From NCBI RefSeq assembly GCF_936270435.1, contig NZ_OW370567.1, positions 310,001-374,000 on the forward strand: a stretch of 64,000 nucleotides of DNA, written 5' to 3'. Made by a program: the position numbers and the translations under genes. Origin of the DNA: Wolbachia endosymbiont of Oedothorax gibbosus. Lineage in GTDB: Bacteria; Pseudomonadota; Alphaproteobacteria; Rickettsiales; Anaplasmataceae. This document shows positions 1 to 9,680 of this stretch, one piece after another. Numbering within the stretch: the first letter of the stretch is position 1; every line of letters begins with the position of its first letter. The notes beneath the pieces were generated by a model. The model made no database searches and was not told where the DNA came from. It was given only the letters and a program-made list of their open reading frames with translations.

Positions 1-1
1 C

Positions 2-863
2 GAAGCATGCAAGATCAACTGTTTAACTTTAGAAGAGGAGGCTGTAATTGTTGCATTTCGCAAACATACGCTGCTACCATTAGACGACTGCCTTTATGCT
101 CTGCAGTCTACAATTCCGCACTTCTAGTCTACATCGTTGTTTACAAAGGCATAATATTAGCAGGTTACCAGATGTTGATGGTGAAGTTAAACCAAAAAAG
201 AAATTCAAACAATATCCTATAGGCTATTTCCATATTGACATCGCAGAAGTAAGAACAGAAGAAGGAAAGTTATATCTGTTTGTTGCAATAGATAGAACAT
301 CCAAATTCACCTATATTGAGTTGCATAAAAGTGCTACAAAACCCATAGCTGCTGAGTTTTTACGTAATTTGATTAGAATTTTACCGTATAAAATCCACAC
401 TATTTTGACAGACAACGGTATACAATTTACCAACCAAAAGCGCCATAAGCATGCTTTTCAACACATATTTGATAGAGTGTGCGAAGAAAATGGCATTGAA
501 CATCGTTTGACAAAAGTTAGCCACCCTTGGACAAATGGGCAAGTTGAGCGTATGAACAAAACTTTAAAGAATGCCACAGTTAAGAAGTATTACTATCAGT
601 CTCACCAGCAACTCAAAGAGCATCTTTATGACTTTGTTATGGCCTACAATTACGCTAAAAGACTCAAAACTCTTAAGGGTCTTACACCTTTTGAGTTTAT
701 ATCTTTACAGTGGACAAAATCTCCTGAATTGTTCATACTAAATCCATACCATCACACTCTGGGACCATACATCAAATCCTATAGAACACTGTTGGCATAC
801 CATCAAAAATCGCCTCAGACCTCTAATGCATCAATATACAGACCTACAGCTTTTAGTTGGTAA
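2..863 (+). pseudogene. IS481-type transposase, frameshifted and cut by window start
   Basis: This is an rve/DDE integrase of the IS481 type. The main frame (from about 96) carries the catalytic core: HIDIAEV (first Asp), LTDNGIQF (second Asp) and PWTNGQVERMN (Glu). The first ~125 bases read in a different frame (LTLEEEAVIVAFRKHTLLPLDDCLYALQ...), which is clearly the upstream part of the same protein, so a small indel near 120-127 breaks it. The N-terminal DNA-binding part lies before the window. The end is also odd: about 25 bases at 747-772 recur near the 3' end of tgt (59079-59104), suggesting the true IS end lies there and the last ~30 codons are readthrough. Inactive as it stands. Confidence 0.8.
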
Positions 864-998
864 TACTATAATGGAAATTTATCATTTATTTTAGAAAATA
901 CTATAGTGCAGAAAAACACAGAATTTCAGGAGTTTACATCAAGCTAATCCATAATTAGCGTTCTGATGGCTTGGGGAGGGAATAGGAAAGATAGGGAT

Positions 999-1550
999 CT
1001 ACTCCTTTTTATCCACTTTTTTGAGCAATCCACTTCTACACCTAACATACATCTCAGTGATTATAATATCCAATTTTTGATCATGTTTTTCTACAGGTAA
1101 ATCTTTACAATATTGTTTCTCATAGGCTACACCTATAAATATTTTTCCAAGTGGCCGCAGTTTTTCTATCATTGTATCATACCAACCACCGCCAAAACCT
1201 AATCTATTAAAATGATCATCAAAAGCAATAACAGGAGTAATGATTGTGTCGGGAATTACATCTTCATTTGTTTCGTTCCATTTCTCAAATTTTAGTAACT
1301 TATTTTTATTAGGAATTGCTACTTTATAATCTAAATCGAGTAAACTATGCATCAAGGGCATAACATCTATTTCCCCATCCATTGGAATGTAAGCCGCAAT
1401 TGTTTTGCCTTTTACGTAACTTAAGTTCTGATTAAAGAGATTAATAAGGGAACTTGCTGCATAACTGGAATAACTTTCATCAATATCTTTTCTTATAGCT
1501 CTATATTGCTCTCTTATTTCCTTTTTGTGCTGTTTAATATCTTTGAACAT
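999..1550 (-). CDS. 5-formyltetrahydrofolate cyclo-ligase
   Basis: Converts 5-formyl-THF to 5,10-methenyl-THF with ATP in cytosolic one-carbon metabolism. The 183-aa product has the normal family length. It carries the hallmark glycine-rich motif RLGFGGGWYDT near residue 116, preceded by the IAAYIPMDGEIDVMPLM segment of the Rossmann-like fold. Its start overlaps the end of the upstream minus-strand reductase fragment by 17 bases, so the two are probably cotranscribed with the surA-like gene. Recognised from family motifs; the assignment is solid. Confidence 0.9.
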   Translation of the reverse strand: MFKDIKQHKKEIREQYRAIRKDIDESYSSYAASSLINLFNQNLSYVKGKTIAAYIPMDGEIDVMPLMHSLLDLDYKVAIPNKNKLLKFEKWNETNEDVIPDTIITPVIAFDDHFNRLGFGGGWYDTMIEKLRPLGKIFIGVAYEKQYCKDLPVEKHDQKLDIIITEMYVRCRSGLLKKVDKKE

Positions 1551-2154
1551 GATCTATCCATTTCGCAGTAAGTTTTTCTTGTAAACTATTTTGCTTCAAG
1601 CGCTCACTTAAAAAATCAAAGTCAATAAATTCCATATCCTGGTCTTGATTACTGCAGCTATAAACAAAACTTCTTTCTCCTGTTTCCTTATTTATATGTT
1701 GCTGAACACATTGAGCGCAGATTTCTTTCATCATACACTGCATAGGAGAATTAACTGATGATATTGCTATGTGGCTTGATTTCAGATATGGCTTTAAAAT
1801 TGTTTTTCTAGCTTCATTCACAGCTTTCATCATTTTATCAGAACCAATAGTGATAATTTTATCTATGGCGTTCAAATTAATACCTAATCTTCCTTGTTGA
1901 TAAGAAACTATTGCATCAACTATATTACCATGAAAGGATTTATCTTGATTTCTGTTTGTTTTTATCAGTCCTTCTTCACATGCCCAAACTACTGCATTTG
2001 ATGCACGCTCTATCAGTGCTCGTTTAAATACATCACTTAATTTCTTATAGCCAGCAAAGTACAAAACCTTGTGATTGTTTTCAAGACAAGCTTTTCCTAT
2101 TGAAAATAACACTGCATTTCCAACTCCACCGCCAATGAGCATTATATTCTTCAT
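1534..2154 (-). CDS. NAD-binding/[2Fe-2S] reductase domain protein (PyrK-like C-terminal half), possibly a fragment
   Basis: The 206-aa product begins directly at MKNIMLIGGGVGNAV, the NAD-binding Rossmann motif of ferredoxin-NADP reductase-type domains. Near its end it has Cys-x4-Cys-x2-Cys followed ~15 residues later by another Cys (MQCMMKEICAQC...VYSC), the layout of the [2Fe-2S] site in PyrK-type electron-transfer subunits. The N-terminal flavin-binding barrel of a full PyrK is absent. In Rickettsiales such a domain also forms the C-terminus of a large glutamate-synthase-beta-like oxidoreductase, so this may be a split-off part of such a gene. I chose the ATG at 2154; an upstream in-frame ATG at 2199 would overlap the previous stop and add an unconserved-looking tail. 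Confidence 0.55.
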   Translation of the reverse strand: MKNIMLIGGGVGNAVLFSIGKACLENNHKVLYFAGYKKLSDVFKRALIERASNAVVWACEEGLIKTNRNQDKSFHGNIVDAIVSYQQGRLGINLNAIDKIITIGSDKMMKAVNEARKTILKPYLKSSHIAISSVNSPMQCMMKEICAQCVQQHINKETGERSFVYSCSNQDQDMEFIDFDFLSERLKQNSLQEKLTAKWIDHVQRY

Positions 2155-2195
2155 AAAATTTTTATAGAGTAAAAAACAAAAAATACTCTCTGACT

Positions 2196-3341
2196 TCAAC
2201 TATACTGATAACTGATAGCTGAATTTTTACGCATATCATCTAATAACAAGTTGCTTTGTATCATAATCTTTTGTTGGTACATCTGCTGTTTAATTGCTTC
2301 TATATCCGCTGCATTACTCTTGATATCACACAACATCATCAACTTTGTAGTGCCATTTTCTCTCAATTCTACTATTTCATTCACACTTGTTTTACTAAAT
2401 AAAATCTGTAAATCAGGATTTAAATCTCGCATTTTTATTTCAAATTCTTTTGCGTTTGGCAGCTTAAAATTATCTGCCAATTTATCAAAATTTAAACAAT
2501 TAACTTTTTGCTCCTTGAGATTATCCAATAAACTTTCTGAACCTTCAACCACAATCTGTTTTAATTTTAAAGTACTTTCCAGCAGTGCATGATTAAGTTG
2601 TACTTTATCTATTACTTTTATAACGGAGTAACCTTCACTGAAACTGAATGGACCTGCTATGTCGCTGGTTTCTAATCCTTCTAAAACGCTCTTGAGTTTT
2701 CCTTTTAGCTGACTTAAATTAACTGTTGCTTTACGCATCTTTATTGGAGATTCTGGGTTATTACTGTTGCGTAATTTTTTTACTAAATCTTCAGCTATAC
2801 CATAAACGTCCTTGTCTTTTTGATCAGGAATTATAAACTCTTGGAACGTGATAAGATAATCCGGCTTTTCTGTTTGCCTTTTTACATCATCTACTTCTTT
2901 ATCGCTTATATTAATAAATGGCACAATTCTTACTTCAATAATTTTGCTCCACAGTAACTGACATTTTATTTGTTTTCTTAAAATACCAAGATCTATATTA
3001 TGCTTCTCTATGTATTGATCAACTTCATTAGCCTTAAGTTTAAAACTTTGGGTTAAAAATAACATAATAGCATTATCTAACTCCTCGTTGCTCAATTTTA
3101 TATTCAGCCTCTGTGCTTCATTGATAATGATAATTTCGTCTATTAGCTCCCTAAGCACTTGAGGCTTTGCTTCTTTTTGATTAACACTTTGAGTGCCAAA
3201 CAATGAATTTATAAAGTTGATGCGTTTTTCGATATCTAAATTTGAAATTGGTTCACCATTTACATCTGCAACAATTTCAATCTCGGTTGCAAGCAACCTA
3301 AGTGGCAACACTATCAACAGTAAAATTAGTATTTTATGCAT
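2196..3341 (-). CDS. SurA-like periplasmic peptidyl-prolyl isomerase/chaperone
   Basis: Probably assists outer-membrane protein folding in the periplasm. The start at 3341 gives a signal peptide (MHKILILLLIVLPLRLLA) followed by EIVADVNGEPISNLDIEKRINFI, the typical SurA N-terminal segment, then a helical domain (residues ~30-150) with LIDEIIIINEAQR and a weak parvulin-like region (~170-290). An extra 43 codons upstream are hydrophobic and look like noncoding readthrough, so I rejected the longer start. It lies just upstream of the reductase fragment on the same strand. The PPIase motif is weak, so chaperone activity is safer than isomerase activity. Confidence 0.75.
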   Translation of the reverse strand: MHKILILLLIVLPLRLLATEIEIVADVNGEPISNLDIEKRINFINSLFGTQSVNQKEAKPQVLRELIDEIIIINEAQRLNIKLSNEELDNAIMLFLTQSFKLKANEVDQYIEKHNIDLGILRKQIKCQLLWSKIIEVRIVPFINISDKEVDDVKRQTEKPDYLITFQEFIIPDQKDKDVYGIAEDLVKKLRNSNNPESPIKMRKATVNLSQLKGKLKSVLEGLETSDIAGPFSFSEGYSVIKVIDKVQLNHALLESTLKLKQIVVEGSESLLDNLKEQKVNCLNFDKLADNFKLPNAKEFEIKMRDLNPDLQILFSKTSVNEIVELRENGTTKLMMLCDIKSNAADIEAIKQQMYQQKIMIQSNLLLDDMRKNSAISYQYS

Positions 3342-3509
3342 ATAAGTAAGGTTAATAACCAATTCTATAATAAATAATGCTAGCCAACTTTTTAATAGTG
3401 ATCTCAGTAACAATGGAAATAAAAACCATTGCAACAAAATCAGGTACGCTGGTAAATAGGCTAAAAACATGCTAATATAGCGAATTTAGACCGTGCTCAA
3501 AACAGTATA

Positions 3510-3600
3510 CGGAAGGAGAGGGATTCGAACCCTCGATACGACTTTTGGGTCGTATAACGGTTTAGCAAACCGCCGCCTTCAGCCGCTCGGCCACCCTTCC
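3510..3600 (-). tRNA. tRNA-Ser (GCU)
   Basis: The minus strand folds as a class II tRNA. The acceptor stem pairs GGAAGGG with TCCTTCC, the discriminator is G, the T-loop is GGTTCGAATCC, the anticodon loop is TTGCTAA (anticodon GCU), and there is a long variable arm (CGAC...GTCG) typical of tRNA-Ser. CCA is not encoded. Length is about 91 nt. Confidence 0.95.
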
Positions 3601-3879
3601 AAATTTAGAACCTAAAGATTATATAATACCAAGACCTCTACCGCCTGTCTAATGCTTTTAATTGCAATATTTGTATCTGTTCAGATGCATGGCTAATGCT
3701 GAAACAAAAATTCCAGTGCTCCCTTTCTTGTCATCCCAGTGCTTGACACTGGGATCCAACTAAGTTGGTAAACACTTTACAACGTTTTTTGTGCGAAAGG
3801 ACTGGATCCCAGTGTCAAGCACTGACCATTTGTTGTAAACTCACTTTTACTCTATGGTCTTGCCGCTATCCTGAACGGA
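3601..3879. repeat. Intergenic region with a perfect 22-bp-arm palindromic repeat
   Basis: No gene is visible. Arms at 3737-3758 and 3803-3824 are perfect inverse complements (left arm begins CAGTGCTTGACACTGGG) around a 44-base loop. This is one member of the 'GTCATCCCAGTG' palindrome family scattered through the window (12382, 22695, 34800-35460, 36420-36640, 44500). The last ten bases (3870-3879, CCTGAACGGA) are the left target-site duplication of the MITE that follows. Confidence 0.8.
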
Positions 3880-4149
3880 CAATGGCGTCAACTTAAGAGC
3901 CTTCATTAGCAAACCCTCCTATGGATTTTCTGAAAAGTTTTTGAGTATATTGTATTTTTAATTTGTAGAATAAGATTTTTTCCTTTTTGCATGTTTCACC
4001 TAAAAAGGATACATTTTAGACTTCTTTGTTGAAATAAAACAGAAACAAAAGTGCTGTTTCTTGCACTCTTTGGATAATTTAATGATAAAAAATTTAGAGA
4101 GAAATTTTATACACTATCGCTGATATTTTTCCTTAAGTTGACGCCATTG
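3880..4149. mobile_element. MITE-like element, 270 bp, perfect 18-bp TIRs and 10-bp TSD
   Basis: The ends are exact inverted repeats: CAATGGCGTCAACTTAAG at 3880-3897 and its complement at 4132-4149. The element is flanked by an exact direct duplication CCTGAACGGA (3870-3879 and 4150-4159). The AT-rich interior has no ORF of note. Perfect termini plus a target-site duplication are the signature of a non-autonomous transposon. No transposase with these ends occurs in the window. The target, CTGAACGGATACC, resembles the terminal repeat of the IS66-type element at 59169-60796, so the insertion may have landed in an old IS66 end. Confidence 0.8.
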
Positions 4150-4231
4150 CCTGAACGGATACCAATATTTACCCATTAAAAACAACAACATTTTTCCGAA
4201 TAACTGTAATTCCAGGCTAAATCAACGTAAA

Positions 4232-4738
4232 CTAATTTCCGCTTTTTTCAATGATTTTCTTTGCTTCTTCTATACCAACCCATTCTCCAACTGTTACCGT
4301 TTTTCCCTTTTCTAGATCTTTATAATGAGAAAAGAAATGAGCAATTTTATCTAGTAGGTTTTTAGATAAGTCAGAATAGTCCTTTATATTGTCATAATAG
4401 CTATCAACACTGGAAACAGGCACAGCTAATATCTTTTCATCTTCTCCTTTTTCATCTCTAGTGAGTAATGCGCCTATTGGACGCACCGATATTAAAACAC
4501 TAGATGCTAAGGGAAATTGAGTTAGCACCAAAACATCCACAGGATCACCATCACCTGCGCAGGTATTTGGTATAAACCCATAATTGCAAGGATAAGTCAT
4601 TGAGGTAGACAAAAATCTGTCAACTTGTAACAACCCAAGCTCTTTATTAAATTCATACTTTACAGGTTCAGCATTTGCACTTATTTCAATTACCACGTTC
4701 ACCGCATTTTGTACCGCTGTTATTTTACTTAAATCCAT
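4232..4738 (-). CDS. ppa: Inorganic pyrophosphatase
   Basis: Soluble family I pyrophosphatase that hydrolyses PPi and drives biosynthetic reactions in the cytosol. The 168-aa product is the usual bacterial length. The signature GDGDPVDVLVL near residue 65, with Mg-binding aspartates, and the YPCNYGFIPNT segment just before it are both intact. It stands alone, preceded by a spacer containing a MITE, with its own probable promoter in the ~60-base gap to the next gene. Confidence 0.95.
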   Translation of the reverse strand: MDLSKITAVQNAVNVVIEISANAEPVKYEFNKELGLLQVDRFLSTSMTYPCNYGFIPNTCAGDGDPVDVLVLTQFPLASSVLISVRPIGALLTRDEKGEDEKILAVPVSSVDSYYDNIKDYSDLSKNLLDKIAHFFSHYKDLEKGKTVTVGEWVGIEEAKKIIEKSGN

Positions 4739-4798
4739 AAATTACCTTCTTAACTTAAGAATAAGCATTATACAATATATGCTTTTAAGTTGCCACAT

Positions 4799-6013
4799 TT
4801 ATGTAGTTCTAAGCTTGTTTTGCATGGAGCTGTTCAAATTTTCATTCGTCATCTCATTGACTGTTGAAGGCGGTGGTTCCTGTGATAATTGAAATAAAGC
4901 ATATACTATTACAATAGTAAGCACCGCACCAACTATCAGGGTAGTAAGGTTGTCTTGTGGCAAAACATTTTTTATTGAGTTGAGCAATTTTTGCTCCATA
5001 AGGAAATAATCAGTAACATATAACCCAACAGATAATATAAACATACCTAAAGCTAGTTTACAGAACGTATTTTTATGATTTTTCTTGCTAATAGCGAAAC
5101 TTGGCCTGCATTCATTCTCTTCTTGTGGCACTGAGTAGTATATATTTTTAGGGCTCGTTACTAATTGTTCAAATTCATCACTATTTTGGTTTTTTAACAG
5201 TTGCTCTAGGGTGTTTTTTGTATTTATAGGATATATTAATCCATACATTTTTAATTCTTTCTCTTGTCGATCCACATTCTCATGGTTGATTGTGTATTTA
5301 TCTCTACTTGATAACTCGATCATGTGTAATGTCCTAGCTAAGAACATTATATAGCTCTCTATTAACTGATTCTCACATATCTCTAATACTTCTCTTTTTA
5401 CTGTTTTGTTAGATGACGAAAGTTCTTTATAGTGACCACCCAAAGAAAAGAACAATGCTATATCTTTATCTGCTTTTATGTCATGAATGGAATAATAGCT
5501 GCTGATAACGCACTTATTTAATGCAAATTCTCTGTCATATTTGTTTAATGTATTTCCTTCACTTAGTAACTTTCTAAGACCAATGAGTACTTTATTTTCA
5601 AAATCTTCTTCTGTTTTAAATATTGGTTCTCTCTTTGGATTTGCTAAGATGTTAAGTAAATCTAATTTTCTTCCATCTACTACTTCATTTATATATTCAT
5701 TTAACTCAGATCCTTTAATAACTTCATATATTTTATCTATGACATCTTTAGTATTCAGGTTATTGTTTTCACTTAGAATTTGATAAGCTTGAGCATAAAT
5801 TAAAAACAGCCCTTGTAGACTAAATTTTAAGTTAAAATATTTATCTAATGGTTCCTCTTTTTTTCTAATGAATTCAGACAAACCAAAATGATTTCTGCGG
5901 TCCATACTACGATCTAAGTCAGCATGTTGAAAGCTACCTAAAAAAATAAATAACGTCTCTAATAAATTACCCTTACCAACAATTTTTATTAGTTCTTCAA
6001 CTTCTTTAACCAT
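4799..6013 (-). CDS. Hypothetical protein with two C-terminal membrane helices
   Basis: A 404-aa product I do not recognise. The first ~310 residues are soluble, helical and rich in Lys, Glu, Asn and Leu. Near the C-terminus are two hydrophobic segments, KLALGMFILSVGLYVTDYF (~315-335) and LTTLIVGAVLTIVIVYALF (~350-370), followed by a short polar tail. There is no N-terminal signal peptide, so it is likely tail-anchored in the inner membrane with a large cytosolic part. Codon use matches neighbouring genes. Confidence 0.6.
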   Translation of the reverse strand: MVKEVEELIKIVGKGNLLETLFIFLGSFQHADLDRSMDRRNHFGLSEFIRKKEEPLDKYFNLKFSLQGLFLIYAQAYQILSENNNLNTKDVIDKIYEVIKGSELNEYINEVVDGRKLDLLNILANPKREPIFKTEEDFENKVLIGLRKLLSEGNTLNKYDREFALNKCVISSYYSIHDIKADKDIALFFSLGGHYKELSSSNKTVKREVLEICENQLIESYIMFLARTLHMIELSSRDKYTINHENVDRQEKELKMYGLIYPINTKNTLEQLLKNQNSDEFEQLVTSPKNIYYSVPQEENECRPSFAISKKNHKNTFCKLALGMFILSVGLYVTDYFLMEQKLLNSIKNVLPQDNLTTLIVGAVLTIVIVYALFQLSQEPPPSTVNEMTNENLNSSMQNKLRTT

Positions 6014-6119
6014 CCCTCAAACCTGCAATATAATAATTATCTTTATAGTATAAACGATATAGGGTAAAATAACAATAAATGTTATTAGACTTCTTGCATA
6101 ACCCAAACTAAGTAGAAAA

Positions 6120-6384
6120 AGGTATCATCCAAGTAGCTGACACTGGTTCCTTTATGACGGCAGTACCTTCTCCTGTCATCCCATTGCCCAGACTACTTGG
6201 ATCCAGAAAAAAGAATGGTGTCATGAAAGTAGCTGACACTGATTCCTTTATGATGGTGTCATCCCAGTGCCCAGACACTGGGATCCAGGATTTTGACTGT
6301 AAACAAGCATACTATACAACATTTTCAATGAAACTGCCAAAAACTGGATTCCAGCGTCACGCGCTGACCTCTCTTGGGCTCTTT
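6120..6384. repeat. Palindromic 'GTCATCCCAGTG' repeat cluster
   Basis: No credible gene. Several degenerate units of the palindrome family are present: CATCCAAGTAGCTGACACTGG near 6126, CATCCCATTGCCCAGACTAC near 6178, then CATCCCAGTGCCCAGACACTGGG near 6270 and an inverted arm near 6350. A short ORF through this region is only the translation of the repeat. Confidence 0.7.
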
Positions 6385-6804
6385 TAGCCATAAATATTAA
6401 GAAATTCACCAAACGAAAAAAAAGGCAAAAGAAGCCCTGGTCATTTTCTATTTTCAGTATTTGGCGTTTTTTAAGTCTTAAACGCTGCAATTTAGCTGCT
6501 TTTAAGTGCAGTTAACCTTAGCTTGAATGTTTAAGAAATTTACTAAGCAGAAAAAAAGGCAAAAGAAACCCCGTGGTAATTAGTGTTCACTTCCTAATCC
6601 TGCAAATTGGCGTACTATACTGTCTTAAACAGCGCGTTTCAGCTTATATAGCTAGCAATACTGTGAAGACATAAGGTGCACATAGTGCAAAAAATTAAAA
6701 ATAAGACGCCAACTACGTTGTTTTCTTGCTGTTTAATCTGCACAGATGAAGATAACTGAATACCTTCAGTACCATGATAAAGGAGCTGGCGAAGGGTGTC
6801 AAGT
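6385..6804. repeat. 420-bp dispersed repeat, copy 1
   Basis: This block is present a second time in the same orientation at 36675-37094, with near-identical sequence in the second half (about 6530-6760). Internally it holds two related sub-units: AAGAAATT.AC.AA...AAAAAGGCAAAAGAA.CCC at ~6398 and ~6532, each followed by TTGGCGT...GTCTTAAAC. A matching AAGACGCCAA near 6710 can pair with the TTGGCGT segments. No long ORF is conserved. In both places it ends just downstream of a minus-strand gene stop. Confidence 0.75.
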
Positions 6805-6859
6805 AAGTTTTTCGTTTCATCCAACGCGCTGCCAAAAGCTATGCAAAAAATCTAATGAG

Positions 6860-7408
6860 TTAGCTTCCATATATCTGGAGTAATTCTTGTGCATTAGCCT
6901 TTATTAGGATAGGACATTTTCTATCATTTAATAGTGAACGCAATATTTCAGTTGCACCTTTAATGTCGTTATTATGTATCTTTACTACAGCGATAGCTTC
7001 TTGGCTTGAATAAGTATACACCGCACTTGATTCTAAATTATCAATTTTATCTTTATTTATTTTTTCACCGTTGGAGTGAAGTAAGCTCATTACTTCTAAA
7101 TATTGTGCTAATTCACGCAAAACATCAGGAGCATCTTTATTATTTGCCAAATCATTATAGATAGATGCTGTGTCTGTTGGCATTGAATCTGAGATATGAT
7201 TGAATGCGCGTTCAAAATTTGCTAAATACTCCCAATTTGAATCTATTTCTTCTAGTAGCAGCTTATTATCTTTTTTTAAGAATAATACTTCATAAAACTT
7301 GTCACCTGCGGTTATAGACTGTTTTGTGTTATCAATGTTGTGCAACAAGTATAATGTGATGCCAACTAACATTGGTGCAAGTGCAAGCAGAAAGATGTAT
7401 TTTTTCAT
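6860..7408 (-). CDS. YfgM-like membrane-anchored tetratricopeptide-type protein
   Basis: A 182-aa product with a single N-terminal membrane anchor (MKKYIFLLALAPMLVGITLYLL) followed by a helical domain. The repeat-like segments EAIAVVKIHNNDIKGATEILRSL and CPILIKANAQELLQIYG resemble the C-terminal TPR-like domain of the YfgM/ancillary translocon family seen in proteobacteria. The start at 7408 places the anchor at the N-terminus; the longer frame from 7474 adds 22 residues with no support. Function in Wolbachia is inferred only from this weak resemblance. Confidence 0.55.
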   Translation of the reverse strand: MKKYIFLLALAPMLVGITLYLLHNIDNTKQSITAGDKFYEVLFLKKDNKLLLEEIDSNWEYLANFERAFNHISDSMPTDTASIYNDLANNKDAPDVLRELAQYLEVMSLLHSNGEKINKDKIDNLESSAVYTYSSQEAIAVVKIHNNDIKGATEILRSLLNDRKCPILIKANAQELLQIYGS

Positions 7409-7582
7409 GGTAATATTCCAAATAGTTATATATTTATACATTAATGCTTTTGATTTGCAAAAACATATTGACATAGTGATTATATCACATAATAATGTTC
7501 TTAAAGTTGTTTGAATAGTTGGAGATTAAAATATTTCTAAAGTAGAAATAAAGACAGCAGTATTAAGCTAAATTATTTTTTG

Positions 7583-7621
7583 TCGGATTTATCCGATGTA
7601 CCCTCAACCTTTTATAGGTTG
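7583..7621 (+). promoter_or_regulatory. Two short hairpins in the 16S rRNA leader
   Basis: Just before the 16S gene lie two compact inverted repeats: TCGGATTTATCCGA (7583-7596) and CAACCTTTTATAGGTTG (7605-7621). They are placed to act as leader or processing structures of the rRNA precursor. This is inference from position and symmetry only. Confidence 0.35.
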
Positions 7622-7627
7622 AAGTCT

Positions 7628-9098
<1,471 letters not shown>

Positions 9099-9251
9099 AT
9101 AAGTTTTGTATATCATTTTCTTAATGGTATTCGTCATTTATTGTGGGATGCTGGGCTTAATTTAGAAATTACTGGCGTTTCAAGGAGTGCTATACTGCTG
9201 ACAGTAACGCTACTTCTTTCTACTATGGCTTTTTTATTTATGTTTATATGA
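9099..9251 (+). pseudogene. sdhC: sdhC 3' fragment (succinate dehydrogenase cytochrome b subunit)
   Basis: About 50 codons with no start codon. They read VYHFLNGIRHLLWDAGL followed by a hydrophobic helix (SAILLTVTLLLSTMAFLFMF) and a stop at 9249-9251. The YHxxNGIRHLxWD segment is the conserved SdhC region carrying the haem-ligand His, and the trailing helix is the third transmembrane segment. The first ~75-80 residues (quinone-site Ser/Arg region and first helices) are missing. The stop overlaps the sdhD ATG as in an intact sdhCD operon. The loss is part of the 16S junction at 9098/9099. Confidence 0.85.
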
Positions 9252-9604
9252 GTCAATCTGGAAATTCAGCACATCATTGGTGGGTCCAGCGTGTTTCTGC
9301 GGTAATTTTACTGTTCTTGTTTCCTTGGTTTATCTATTCATTTTCTTGCGCATTTTATACTGATAGCTCTTTGTCTTTTAGTGAAAAATTTATTAATCAC
9401 CCTCTAGAGCTTTTATTTTTTGTTGTATTGTTGTTTTGCATTTTTTGGCACGCAGTTCTTGGAATGCAGGTAGTATGCGAAGATTATATACACAACGTAC
9501 CTCTAAGGATTTTTACAATTACATGCATAAAGTACTTATCAAGCATTACTTATATAGTCCTTGCTTTTACAATCTTTATCTTCTACAGGCATATTTTCTT
9601 GTAA
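9248..9604 (+). CDS. sdhD: Succinate dehydrogenase membrane anchor subunit SdhD
   Basis: Hydrophobic anchor subunit of complex II in the inner membrane, binding quinone and haem b with SdhC. The 118-aa product has the typical opening HHWWVQRVSAVILLFLFPWF and three transmembrane helices, with the conserved HAVLGMQVVCEDYIH segment in the second. It overlaps the sdhC stop by four bases (ATGA). sdhB sits separately at 45308; sdhA is not in the window. Confidence 0.9.
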   Translation: MSQSGNSAHHWWVQRVSAVILLFLFPWFIYSFSCAFYTDSSLSFSEKFINHPLELLFFVVLLFCIFWHAVLGMQVVCEDYIHNVPLRIFTITCIKYLSSITYIVLAFTIFIFYRHIFL

Positions 9605-9680
9605 AATCACCGGTGCTGTGTTAATATATTATTAGTGTACTAGTTTTATCATTGAACTATAGCGATTTTGGTTTAGCAAT

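Noticed and set aside
3470-3470. Longer start for the SurA-like gene
   Set aside because: The extra 43 codons are not protein-like and precede a clear signal peptide start at 3341.
6154-6490. Short ORFs on both strands at 6.2-6.5 kb
   Set aside because: They translate palindromic and dispersed repeat DNA and are not shared by the other copies.
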